From Acutalibacter muris (lineage in GTDB: Bacteria > Bacillota > Clostridia > Oscillospirales > Acutalibacteraceae), in contig NZ_CP021422.1 of NCBI RefSeq assembly GCF_002201475.1, forward strand, positions 2,852,001 through 2,916,000: DNA of 64,000 bases. Reading direction: 5' to 3'. The notes under the pieces were generated by a model. That model ran no database searches and was not told the origin of the DNA. It saw only the letters and a list, made by a program, of their open reading frames with translations. Within the stretch, counting starts at the first letter, position 1. The number at the start of each line of letters is the position of its first letter. This document shows positions 8,200 through 15,857 of this stretch, piece after piece. A program made the position numbers and the translations under genes.

Positions 8200-8928
8200 A
8201 TGAATACCAAGCAAATTTCTGAACCTAAGAAAGACTATCTGGTATGCGAACAGAAGCTGGTCTACACGCTGCTCATGGCCAGCGCCGGTATGATGGGAGC
8301 CTATACCTATGTCCTCCGGGGCGGCGTGTTCTGCAACGCACAGACCGCCAATGTGTTGGTCATGGCGATAAACTTCGGGAGGGGCGACTGGCTGGGCGGA
8401 CTATACTTTCTGATACCCATTTCTGCTTATCTGCTGGGTGCGTTTGTATCGGAAATATTACCCTCGCCGGTGAAGAAGCTGGGATTTCTCCGTTGGGACA
8501 CCTACCTTACTATTTTTGAGGCCGCGGTACTGTTTCTCCTGGGCTTCCTCCCGCTGTCCGTGCCCCATCAGGTGGTGCAGGTCCTTGTAAACTTCCTCGC
8601 ATCCATGCAGTACAACACCTTTCGTCAGGCGGAGGGAATTCCCATGGCCACCACCTTTTGCACCAATCATATCCGGCAGGTCGGGGTGGGCCTTGCCAAG
8701 GCGATCCGAAAGAAGGACCGCACGGCGCTGCGCCGGGGAATAATCCACGCGGGTATGGTCTCGGCTTTCCTCCTGGGCGCCGCGCTGCTGACTTATCTCT
8801 GCCCAATCCTAGAGGAAAAGGCAATCTGGCTTGCACTGATTCCCATGGGTATTGTGCTTACAAAGCTCCTCCGTGCTGATTTGGGAACGGAGCACCATAT
8901 GCTGGACCGCAAGCCCTCCGGGCACTAG
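8200..8928 (+). CDS. DUF1275 (YoaK-type) membrane protein
   Basis: 242 residues with about six hydrophobic segments. GMMGAYTYVLRGGVFCNAQT and the later MQYNTFRQAEGIPMATTFCT are hallmarks of the DUF1275/YoaK family. Members are inner-membrane proteins of unknown substrate, sometimes linked to transport. AAGGAG lies 9 bases before ATG 8200. It begins just after the pckG terminator and seems to be transcribed alone. Confidence 0.87.
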   Translation: MNTKQISEPKKDYLVCEQKLVYTLLMASAGMMGAYTYVLRGGVFCNAQTANVLVMAINFGRGDWLGGLYFLIPISAYLLGAFVSEILPSPVKKLGFLRWDTYLTIFEAAVLFLLGFLPLSVPHQVVQVLVNFLASMQYNTFRQAEGIPMATTFCTNHIRQVGVGLAKAIRKKDRTALRRGIIHAGMVSAFLLGAALLTYLCPILEEKAIWLALIPMGIVLTKLLRADLGTEHHMLDRKPSGH

Positions 8929-8939
8929 GCTGTCTTCTG

Positions 8940-9122
8940 CTATCGGTAAAGGGGCACCGGCTCCATGGCGGCCTTGCGGCGCTCAAGCTCAGCCTCGGGA
9001 ATAAGCAGCTTTGAACTCTTATCCACGATTTTCTTCAGCCTAGTGTCCCAAACAAGAGTGGTCTCCATAAATGTAATGCCGTCCTGAGTAACTCCGTAGC
9101 TGGTCCATTTCTCCAACGCCAT
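8940..9122 (-). CDS. Small hypothetical protein
   Basis: 60 residues, acidic-basic and soluble (MALEKWTSYGVTQDGITF onward). A good AAAGGAG lies about 9 bases before the ATG. It is convergent with the DUF1275 gene, with only 11 bases between. No family recognised. The upstream 9123-9361 stretch is AT-rich, unlike the flanks, and may mark the edge of the recombinase-bearing segment that follows. Confidence 0.55.
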   Translation of the reverse strand: MALEKWTSYGVTQDGITFMETTLVWDTRLKKIVDKSSKLLIPEAELERRKAAMEPVPLYR

Positions 9123-9361
9123 TTGTCTTCGCTCCTTTCGGTGATAGTATATGCAGAGGGGGTTGTACAGGTTGCTGGAGGGACAAAGCCTATATTTTCA
9201 AACAAGCTATTGACAATAAATAGAATTTTCTGTATACAGCGCATAATCAGCATAACCCTCTGCTGCTCTTATTATATATAGTAACGCATTTTCAAGCGCG
9301 TTTAATTATAAGGGAGCGGCGGGCGCTTTTTTGCGTCCGTCTGCGGAAAGGACGGGTCGAA

Positions 9362-10810
9362 ATGGAGAGCAGTCTGAAAATCTGCGCCGCCTATATCCGG
9401 GTCAGCACCCATGACCAGGAGGAGTACAGCCCCGACAGCCAGCTGAAGCTTATAAGGGATTACGCCGGGAGGAACGGCTATGCCCTGCCGGAGGAGTTTA
9501 TCTTCCAGGACGACGGCATAAGCGGGCGCACCGCCGAGAAGCGCCCGGGCTTTATGCGGATGATAGCCGCCGCCAAGGAGAAACCCCGGCCCTTTGAGAC
9601 TATCCTGGTCTGGAAGTTCAGCCGGTTCGCCAGGAACCAGGAGGAGAGCGTCGTGTACAAATCCCTTCTGAAAAAGGAAAACGGCATCGATGTGGTCAGC
9701 ATATCGGAGCCCCTGATAGAGGGCCCCTTCGGCGGACTCATCGAGCGCATCATCGAGTGGTTCGACGCCTTCTACAGCGCGAACCTTGGCGCGGAGGTCC
9801 GCCGGGGCATGACGGAGCGGGCCAGCCGGGGCCTGCCGGTAAGCGCCGCCCCCCTGGGGTATACATACAAAGATAAGTCATTTGTGGTTATTCCCGAGGA
9901 GGCCGACACTGTACGGGTCATCTACCGCGACTTTCTAAGCGGCGTCCCCATTATAGCCATAGCCAAGAAGCTGAACAGCCAGGGCCTTCGTACAAAGCGG
10001 GGCGGCCCCTGGGAGAACCGCACGGTACGGTATATCCTGACAAATCCAGTCTATACCGGCAAGGTGCGCTGGTGCAGCGAGGGCGCCAACGATTACCACC
10101 GCTCCACCCTTCTGGAGGGTACAAGGATCGTGGAGGGCGAGCATGAGGCCATAATATCCCAGGAGGAATTTGACCGGGCCCAGCGGCGAATGGAGGACTA
10201 TCTCAAGCGCTATAGGGGCACGGCCCGTAAGACCCAGCGCCAGGAGGTCTCCCATATGCTCCAGGGCCTGGTGAAATGCAGCGCCTGCGGCGGCACCCTC
10301 AGCTTCACTGGCACAGGCATGAACTGCGTGCGGTATGTCCACGGCAAGTGCAAAATGTCCCACTATATCACGGTGAAAAAGCTTGAGGAGCTTGCTCTCG
10401 GCTCTATTGAGGACCAGATGAGCGGTTTAAAGTTAAACATTATCCCCCGCCAGCGCACTGACCTGGAGGCAGAGCGCCAGCGCCTGGAGCAGCTGTTACG
10501 GCGCGAGGAGGCAGTCCTTGGCCGTTATAAAGAGGCCTACGCCGCCGGTGTGGACAGCCTGGAGGAGTACCGCGAGCATAAAGCCGCCAGCAGTAAGCGC
10601 ACCCAGGAGGTGCTGAAAGCTCTGGAGAAGCTCAAGCGGCCGGCCGGTGCCGGCCCAGCTGCTTTCTCGGAAAAGCATAGAGAGGTATCCAGGGCGCTGA
10701 AGGAGGGGGAACTGACTGGCCAGGAGAAGAATCTGCTGCTGCGCGGGTTTGTGGACCATATGGTTTTTTATAAGGCCATGAAGAAGGTGGAGGTGGTATA
10801 TTATGTGTAG
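9362..10810 (+). CDS. Large serine recombinase
   Basis: 482 residues. The N-terminal resolvase domain has AAYIRVSTHDQEEYSPDSQ with the catalytic Ser of the VST motif, and WKFSRFARNQEESV. The recombinase domain follows (about 165-280), then a zinc ribbon (CSACGGTLSF, later Cys pair) and a C-terminal coiled-coil region rich in Glu/Arg (about 360-460). This is the layout of phage or ICE integrases. Base composition resembles the host, unlike the ICE recombinase at 10885, so it may be an older resident. Its stop is only 41 bases from a cotJC fragment starting at 10852, so its element seems to have used that gene too. No other genes of that element are seen. Confidence 0.9.
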   Translation: MESSLKICAAYIRVSTHDQEEYSPDSQLKLIRDYAGRNGYALPEEFIFQDDGISGRTAEKRPGFMRMIAAAKEKPRPFETILVWKFSRFARNQEESVVYKSLLKKENGIDVVSISEPLIEGPFGGLIERIIEWFDAFYSANLGAEVRRGMTERASRGLPVSAAPLGYTYKDKSFVVIPEEADTVRVIYRDFLSGVPIIAIAKKLNSQGLRTKRGGPWENRTVRYILTNPVYTGKVRWCSEGANDYHRSTLLEGTRIVEGEHEAIISQEEFDRAQRRMEDYLKRYRGTARKTQRQEVSHMLQGLVKCSACGGTLSFTGTGMNCVRYVHGKCKMSHYITVKKLEELALGSIEDQMSGLKLNIIPRQRTDLEAERQRLEQLLRREEAVLGRYKEAYAAGVDSLEEYREHKAASSKRTQEVLKALEKLKRPAGAGPAAFSEKHREVSRALKEGELTGQEKNLLLRGFVDHMVFYKAMKKVEVVYYV

Positions 10811-10851
10811 GGTGCAGAATACCCGGAAAATTTTTCTATCACGTCTTGACA

Positions 10852-10952
10852 TATGGCGGGCCACACGGTGAAATAGGCGCGTCCCTAAGGTATCTTAGCC
10901 AGAGGTACGCCATGCCCTACCCGGAACTTAGCGCTATACTGACGGATATAGG
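10852..10952 (+). pseudogene. cotJC: cotJC-like manganese catalase, middle fragment left of ICE
   Basis: The + frame from 10852 reads YGGPHGEIGASLRYLSQRY then MPYPELSAILTDIG. It joins exactly in frame with GTEELAHLEMVGTIVYQL at 57673. Together they give the CotJC/manganese-catalase family core, including metal ligands of the GE and EELAH type. The first 30 or so codons (usually a MW-YEK start) are not present anywhere to the left in this window; the sequence before 10852 belongs to the recombinase segment. So the gene is broken twice: once at 10851/10852 and once by the ICE at 10951. Confidence 0.85.
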
Positions 10953-12615
10953 TAGTGAAGCCCCTGAAATGCGGCGTTTTGCGAAGTAAGGCATTTTCAG
11001 GGGCAAATGCTTTTTTTGCTACTGTCGCAACCGTAAAGCTCCATTTCATTGGGAGCAGGTTCAGATAAACGTCTATGTTATCCCGGTCATGTACCACCAT
11101 CTTATCCAGGATATGTGTGTAAAACTCGTCCTCGGCCTCCACGCCGTTTATGATTTCCTGAATAGCTTTCGTAATTTCTGCAATCAGCTCCTGCTGCTGG
11201 CGTACCATCTCCTGCTGTTTTTCAATGCTGTCGATCACCGATTGTAGCCCGTCAATTTCACTGTCGCACTTTGCCCGCGCGGCGGTAAATTCCTCTTTCG
11301 TCACATCCCCGGACATATAGAGGTCAATGAGCTTGGTGCGCCTATCCTCGATGGCTTTTATCTGCGTTTCCAGTTTTTCCATGCCCGTGCCGGTGGTGTC
11401 CATGGCGATGATGGACTTGATAACGGAGAGCAGATTATCCGTGATTTTCTGCCGGTTCAGCTTTAACTCCCTGGTGACAAGGCACATGATATGAACTGCG
11501 TCCTCGTTGCGGATGCTCGGCCCGGAGCAGCCCACCTGATTGCCCGCCTTGTCAACATGAGGACTGCCGTGGGTGGCGGCCTCATAGCAGCGCCACGCCT
11601 TGTAGCGGCTCCCGTCCTTGCGGGTCTTGTACCGGGCCACATAGCTGGCCCCGCAGCACCCGCACTTGATTTTCCCGGAGAAAGGGTAGCGGTTGCTGTG
11701 CTTGGCCTTGCCCTCCTGGGAGAGTGAGCGCTCGTCTAAAATGCGGTTGGCCTCGTCGAACAGCTCCCGGGAGATGATGGGTTCGTGGTGGTCTTTGATG
11801 ATGACAAATTCCTCTTGTCCTTGGTTGTACTTCTTTTCGTGGGATAGGAAGTCTGGCGTAAAGGTTTTCTTCTGTACTAAGTCGCCGCAGTATTTTTCGT
11901 TGCGCAGCAGCCGGAGTATGACGGTGTTCTGCCACTCCTTCACCCGCATGGGCCGGACGCCTTCCTCCCGAAGCTCACGGGCAATCACATGGGTGCCCTT
12001 GCCTTCGTTGACAAACTTGTGGAAGATAAGCCGCACGACCTTAGCGCCTTCCTCGTTGACGGTCATTTTGCCGTCCTTCACATCGTAGCCCAGCATACTG
12101 CGCCCGAACACAACGCCCTGCTCCATCTGGCGCTTCTGTCCCCATTTCACACGCTCGGAGGTCTTGCGGCTTTCCTCCTGTGCGATGGAGGACATAATGG
12201 CAAGGCGTAACTCCGCGTCGCCGTCCAGGGTGTTAATGTTGTCATTCAGAAAGATAACGCCGACACCGTGCTTTTTGAGGTCGCGGGTGTAGAATATGCT
12301 GTCCAGCGTGTTACGGGCGAAGCGGGAGATTTCCTTGGTGATGATCAGGTCGAAATCGCCGTTTTTGGCGCAGGCGATCATGCGGTTAAACTCTTTGCGC
12401 TTCTTGGTGTTCGTGCCTGAGATACCCTCGTCCGCGAAAACCTCATAAAGTTCCCAGTCAGGATTCCGCTCGATATACTGGCGAAAATATCGCTGCTGGC
12501 TCTCAAATGAGTTTGCCTGATCCTCGTTGTCCGTGGAGACGCGGCAGTAAGCGGCTACGCGCTTTTTCTTGTCCACCAGCTTATATTCCTGGTTCATGAG
12601 TTCATACCGGTTCAT
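10885..12615 (-). CDS. TnpX-like large serine recombinase of the ICE
   Basis: 576 residues from ATG 12615, chosen because AAAGGAG lies 7 bases upstream; an upstream in-frame codon extends it needlessly. The resolvase domain has VAAYCRVSTDNEDQ (catalytic Ser) and EISRFARNTLDS. The recombinase domain, a zinc ribbon (CGCCGASYVARYK, later C-type residues) and a coiled coil (about 440-510) follow. It should excise and integrate the ICE. The gene points outward, and its 3' end passes attL: residues after GFTT (21 codons, 10885-10950) and the stop are read from host cotJC in antisense. In the circular form the frame would continue into the right end for 80 codons instead. Confidence 0.93.
   Translation of the reverse strand: MNRYELMNQEYKLVDKKKRVAAYCRVSTDNEDQANSFESQQRYFRQYIERNPDWELYEVFADEGISGTNTKKRKEFNRMIACAKNGDFDLIITKEISRFARNTLDSIFYTRDLKKHGVGVIFLNDNINTLDGDAELRLAIMSSIAQEESRKTSERVKWGQKRQMEQGVVFGRSMLGYDVKDGKMTVNEEGAKVVRLIFHKFVNEGKGTHVIARELREEGVRPMRVKEWQNTVILRLLRNEKYCGDLVQKKTFTPDFLSHEKKYNQGQEEFVIIKDHHEPIISRELFDEANRILDERSLSQEGKAKHSNRYPFSGKIKCGCCGASYVARYKTRKDGSRYKAWRCYEAATHGSPHVDKAGNQVGCSGPSIRNEDAVHIMCLVTRELKLNRQKITDNLLSVIKSIIAMDTTGTGMEKLETQIKAIEDRRTKLIDLYMSGDVTKEEFTAARAKCDSEIDGLQSVIDSIEKQQEMVRQQQELIAEITKAIQEIINGVEAEDEFYTHILDKMVVHDRDNIDVYLNLLPMKWSFTVATVAKKAFAPENALLRKTPHFRGFTTYIRQYSAKFRVGHGVPLAKIP
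10951..10952. other. attL core of the ICE
   Basis: Left junction GATATA-GG-TAGTGAAG. To the left lies cotJC coding sequence, to the right the ICE. A 2-base core fits serine recombinases. Confidence 0.75.
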
Positions 12616-12705
12616 GGCTTTACTCCTTTCCCAGCGGGCATTGCCGCCGTTATTCCCATTGTAAATTGAGCGCCGCACTATGTCAAATGTGCGAAAGAAA
12701 TCTAT

Positions 12706-12731
12706 GTAAAAACGCCAAGCTATGCTCGGCG
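12706..12731 (-). terminator. Terminator after the toxin operon
   Basis: On the minus strand CGCCGAGC-ATA-GCTTGGCG (one G-T pair) is followed by TTTTT. It overlaps the end of the small gene at 12720. Confidence 0.6.
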
Positions 12732-12929
12732 CTGGTTTTTTTGGCTTTGTATATTCCTCTTTTCAAGCTCAACTATGCAGCGCTGCCGCTGGGATAAAGT
12801 CAGCAGTCCCCGCCGCTCCAAGGAAAGAAGCACGGCCTTTTGGACATTCAGCAGAAACGCAGCGTGTTCCTGCTCTGTCAGCTCCGGAACTGGCGCGCCG
12901 GCATATACAAACTCTCTATGTTTCAGCAG
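12720..12929 (-). CDS. Small ICE protein downstream of the PemK toxin
   Basis: An open frame of 69 codons reads LLKHREFVYAGAPVPELTEQ and ends in QSQKNQRRA. It has coding character (charged amphipathic helices), and I recall similar small proteins next to recombinase genes in such ICEs. There is no ATG, GTG or TTG at its head. GGGGGAGG sits 6 bases before a CTG at 12929, so initiation at CTG or by coupling from the overlapping toxin gene is possible. Function unknown; as the toxin's only partner it could be an antitoxin, but nothing in the sequence proves that. Confidence 0.5.
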   Translation of the reverse strand: MLKHREFVYAGAPVPELTEQEHAAFLLNVQKAVLLSLERRGLLTLSQRQRCIVELEKRNIQSQKNQRRA

Positions 12930-13335
12930 CGGACACCTCCCCCGCTTCCACTATATGAGCTGCCGGTTGTCCAATAGTACGGGGACAGCGAAGATTGATA
13001 CTGACCGCCAGAGCACGGTTCATACCGTCGATGTGTTGCGGTTGTAGGTGGCCGATGTACTTTCCTAAACGGTGCTTGTCTATGGTACGAAGCTGTTCCA
13101 TCAAAATAACAGAGGGCAGCTCCAGACCGTCCTCGCCATCTATAAAGTAGTGAGTAGGCAGGCGGGGCTTCACTCCCACTTTGCTGGTAATAGCAGCGAT
13201 AATGACCGTAGGGCTGAACCGGTTGCCGACGTTGTTCTGGATAATCACCACCGGGCGGTAGCCCTCTTGCTCTGAGCCTACACCTTTGCCAAGATTGGCA
13301 TAGTACATATCGCCGCGCGAGTATGTTCTTTGCAT
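12916..13335 (-). CDS. PemK/MazF-family toxin
   Basis: 139 residues. YSRGDMYYANLGKGVGSEQE followed by GYRPVVIIQNN, then PTVIIAAITSK and LMEQLRTIDKHRLGKYIG, is the PemK/MazF RNase fold with the usual Arg and Thr active-site positions. MazF-type toxins cut mRNA. No AbrB/MazE-type antitoxin lies upstream; the only neighbour is the overlapping small gene downstream. On this ICE it could act as a maintenance factor, or the family member may have been recruited as a regulator. AAAGGAGG lies 8 bases before ATG. Confidence 0.88.
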   Translation of the reverse strand: MQRTYSRGDMYYANLGKGVGSEQEGYRPVVIIQNNVGNRFSPTVIIAAITSKVGVKPRLPTHYFIDGEDGLELPSVILMEQLRTIDKHRLGKYIGHLQPQHIDGMNRALAVSINLRCPRTIGQPAAHIVEAGEVSAAET

Positions 13336-13801
13336 GAAAAACGACCTCCTTTGCGATTATAGGCGGCGCAAAGCCACCTATGTAAAGCCAAGCAGCAGAA
13401 GCCCTACTGCTTGGCTGAATTTCTATTCTATAACCCATCAAACGGCTGGCAGCATACCAGCTCCACGGGAATCACACCCCCGCGAGGTTCTCTCGCGACC
13501 GCCCCCATTGCCTGCGACGGCTTCACGACCGAAAATCGCTAATCACGCTCGGGCTGTGGCTGGACGGGAGTATCATTGTCCCCATTACCGGTCATCGCCC
13601 CACCGGGAGCCGCCAGATGGTTATAGCTTGGCTGTAATCGCTCCCTGGCGGTGAAACAACAGAAGTCAGAAAAGTAGTGTCCCTTCGTTGCTTTTCACCG
13701 GCAGATCATGGCGCAGCCGCTATGGTGGCTTTTGCTCGTCACAAAGGTAATGGGAAAGTATTTGACGGATGGGTATTCGGTTGTCAAAGGTCGGCCCATC
13801 C
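13336..13801. other. Non-coding stretch between toxin and sigma-factor genes
   Basis: No convincing gene. It holds two hairpins upstream of the toxin gene on the minus strand: 13361-13383 (ATAGGCGGC with GCCACCTAT) and 13386-13416 (AGCCAAGCAG with CTGCTTGGCT). The rest (13440-13800) is GC-mixed with short imperfect inverted repeats; an origin of transfer or a leader RNA could lie here, but I cannot show it. Confidence 0.4.
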
Positions 13802-13853
13802 GCCAAAAACAGGAAGTGGGCAGAGAGTTTTCGGTTCTCTCTGCCCACTTCCT
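13802..13853 (-). terminator. Strong terminator of the sigma-factor gene
   Basis: A perfect 17-bp stem (13811-13827 with 13837-13853; AGGAAGTGGGCAGAGAG) and 9-base loop, followed on the minus strand by GTTTTTGG. It lies 25 bases past the gene's stop. Confidence 0.85.
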
Positions 13854-13877
13854 CACTTAAAAGGGAAATTTAGCCCC

Positions 13878-14348
13878 TCAAGCCAATATTTTTTTGATTT
13901 TTTTCAAAGCTGAATCAATGGAGCGTTTGACTGGCATAATTGTACATCCCTCTAGTCGGGATATCTGTTCGTAGGTCAGCCCCTGGAAATAGTACAGTGT
14001 CAGCCTGCGCCGTTGCGTTTCAGGCAATTCACTGATGGCCTTATGTAACTGCTCATACTCCAGGTTCTGCAAAACAGTATCCTCTACAGATTCCGGGTAG
14101 TGGACAGCGCGACGATTTATGGCCTGCTCTGTCTGCTCCAGGTGTTCAATATGCCTGTCCCACTCATTGAGGGCGGCAAGGTCGTCAAGCTCAAACTGGT
14201 CTAGCGCACCATACAAGTCAGCAGTGATTTCCAGCTCATGCCAAGCCCCTTGCCCATCGGAAAACGCCAGATAATACCTGCCGTCCCTTTTGCAAATCGT
14301 GTAGGGGTTATATTTGTCTTTCCTTCTTTTCGGATAGTTTTTATCCAA
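13878..14348 (-). CDS. Sigma-70-like small sigma factor of the ICE
   Basis: 156 residues from TTG 14348. GGAGG 8 bases upstream selects this start over an in-frame TTG 15 bases earlier. The N-terminus DKNYPKRRKDKYNPYTICK is a recognisable ICE-conserved block. Residues about 95-156 form a region 4 helix-turn-helix (LPETQRRRLTLYYFQGLTYE, then ISRLEGCTIMPVKRSIDSAL). Related small sigma-like proteins occur in Tn916/Tn1549 elements and probably regulate element genes. The protein lacks a clear region 2 so it may need a partner. Confidence 0.85.
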   Translation of the reverse strand: MDKNYPKRRKDKYNPYTICKRDGRYYLAFSDGQGAWHELEITADLYGALDQFELDDLAALNEWDRHIEHLEQTEQAINRRAVHYPESVEDTVLQNLEYEQLHKAISELPETQRRRLTLYYFQGLTYEQISRLEGCTIMPVKRSIDSALKKIKKILA

Positions 14349-14363
14349 GGTCTGTTCCTCCAA

Positions 14364-14670
14364 TCAATCTGAAATTTTGAAAGTTCAGATTGACCGGGGG
14401 GCCACGGCAGCGGAAAACGCCGCTGGAAATAAAAATGCACCTGCATAGCGGCGCAGGCCGCTGTACAAGTGCATTTACTTCATAAATTATATGGACTGAC
14501 AGTTCAGAATCAAGGAGCAAAAGCCCCTGGGCCGGCCGATAGATTTTTTTGGCTGGCCACCTCCATACCAGCGCATAGAAAGCCCTCCAATCCCAAAAGC
14601 CTGGGTTTGGAGGGCTCTGCATAGCACATCGCCCCGCCAAAACCAAGTTTTTTTATTTGGCGGGGTCAGT
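14364..14670 (-). other. Highly structured upstream region of the sigma-factor gene
   Basis: Four stem-loops lie in about 300 bases: 14407-14425 (CAGCGG/CCGCTG), 14433-14476 (long, 17 of 20 pairs), 14581-14619 (AGCCCTCCAA/TTGGAGGGCT with extra inner pairs) and about 14630-14666 (CCCCGCCAAA/TTTGGCGGGG around a T-run). On the minus strand an open frame overlaps it, but structure dominates. This could be an attenuator leader or an ICE RNA. The last two elements recur at 37979-38075. Confidence 0.5.
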
Positions 14671-14782
14671 GCAGATATTCAATTCGGAAATCAGAGAACA
14701 ATTAGTTCATGATAATTTGAACCTGTATGCCATTATCAAACCTCCCAAAATCTCTATAATGGTTGTAGGAGGTGAACCTATA

Positions 14783-15121
14783 GTGCAGAATGAAGCTGAA
14801 ATATTCGGAGCGGTACTGAAAGCTGCTCGTCAGGAGGCTGGGCTTACGGTAGAAGCCTTGGCAGAACGGATCGGAGTTAGTGAGAGGTACATATACCGGC
14901 TTGAGAACAATGGCAGTACGCCGGGGTATGCCCTACTTTACAAGCTGATCCGGGAGTTGGCAATATCGCCGGACTTGCTTTTCTACCCGGAGAAATCTAC
15001 GCAGGATTCCGAGGTGGACGCCTTGATCCGCAAGCTGGCGACCTGCGACGAGCGTGCGATTAGGGTAGCCAAAGCGACTATCCAATCTTTGATTGACACC
15101 GCACCCAGGCAAGAACCCTAA
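14783..15121 (+). CDS. XRE-family transcriptional regulator
   Basis: 112 residues from GTG 14783, chosen because AGGAGG ends 9 to 10 bases upstream. The helix-turn-helix covers about residues 8-62 (LKAARQEAGLTVEALAERIG, VSERYIYRLENNGSTPGYAL), followed by a C-terminal helix region ending DTAPRQEP. It is transcribed opposite to the sigma-factor gene, with the structured region between. It probably represses ICE regulatory genes; this is inferred from position. Confidence 0.85.
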   Translation: MQNEAEIFGAVLKAARQEAGLTVEALAERIGVSERYIYRLENNGSTPGYALLYKLIRELAISPDLLFYPEKSTQDSEVDALIRKLATCDERAIRVAKATIQSLIDTAPRQEP

Positions 15122-15128
15122 GAAGCAA

Positions 15129-15169
15129 AAGAGCCGACGACTTGTGATTACTCACAAACTCATCGGCTC
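15129..15169. terminator. Two-way terminator between convergent genes
   Basis: AGAGCCGACGACTTGTGA pairs with TCACAAACTCATCGGCTCT across a short loop, with only two mismatches. It sits between the XRE gene (+) and the KTR remnant (-). Confidence 0.7.
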
Positions 15170-15175
15170 TGCGTC

Positions 15176-15262
15176 TTATGCGTCTGGTTCTTTGATGACT
15201 ACTATCTTCGAATCTTTAGCTTGTATAAGAATTTCCTGCTTGCATTTGGGGCAATAAAGAGG
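15176..15262 (-). pseudogene. C-terminal remnant of a cysteine-rich KTR protein
   Basis: On the minus strand the frame ending at 15176 reads LYCPKCKQEILIQAKDSKIV then VIKEPDA. This is the C-terminal half of the small KTR (cysteine-rich) proteins common in conjugative transposons. The intact paralogue is at 17276. Its 5' half has been lost, and a truncated radical SAM gene now runs into it in another frame. Confidence 0.7.
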
Positions 15263-15845
15263 ATGGATTAAGCTGACTGAACACTTTTGCGGAATTGATA
15301 GCATTGCGCTGCCCATTTCCTTTCCCTGCCAGTCCGGTCATATAGACAAAGTAGTATTCGATACCAGCCTCATCCAGCTTGTGGCATTGCTCTAAAATTT
15401 CAGCGGACGTATAGCCCTTGTTTGCCAGCCGGAGCGTTTCATCGTCACCGCTTTCTGTGCCAATACTCAGCCCGTTGATACCCATGGCCCGGAGCTTCTT
15501 TAGCTGCCAAACCTCTTTGTCCCGAATGTCCCGAATACTGGCAAACATGGCAATGGACTGGCATTTGATGAGATATTCCCGGACGGTCAAGGCGCGCAGT
15601 TTAAGGTTATCGTAACTCATGGCAAAAGGGTTCGCGCCAGTAAGAAACACCCGCCGGGCATTGGGCTGATAGCTCTTGATTTCCGCTAAATCCTCCTCAA
15701 ATTCATCCATGGGGGACATTCGGAATTTCTCGTCTTTGTAGAGGCTGCAAAAGGTACATTTGTTGTGGGTGCAGCCGGAAGTCGCCTGCAAAATAGCAGA
15801 CTGCGATTCATACGGCGGACGCCATGTTCTTCCAGTGAAATGCAT
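15216..15845 (-). pseudogene. Radical SAM protein, C-terminally truncated
   Basis: 209 residues. TSGCTHNKCTFCSLY carries the cysteine cluster (CX4CX2C as written), followed by FLTGANPFAMSYDNLKL and GLSIGTESGDDETLRL, closely parallel to the 311-residue radical SAM protein next door. The resemblance stops at SAKVFSQLNPSS; the final dozen residues are read out of frame from a KTR-protein remnant. About 100 C-terminal residues are missing. The core barrel is nearly complete, so residual activity is not excluded. Substrate unknown. Confidence 0.75.
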
Positions 15846-15857
15846 ATAAATTCCCCC

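Noticed and set aside
6244..8214. A 656-codon minus-strand open frame across pckG
   Set aside because: It is exactly antisense to a certain PEP carboxykinase gene, is Val/Gly/His-rich with no domain, and is explained by GC-biased third positions on the other strand.
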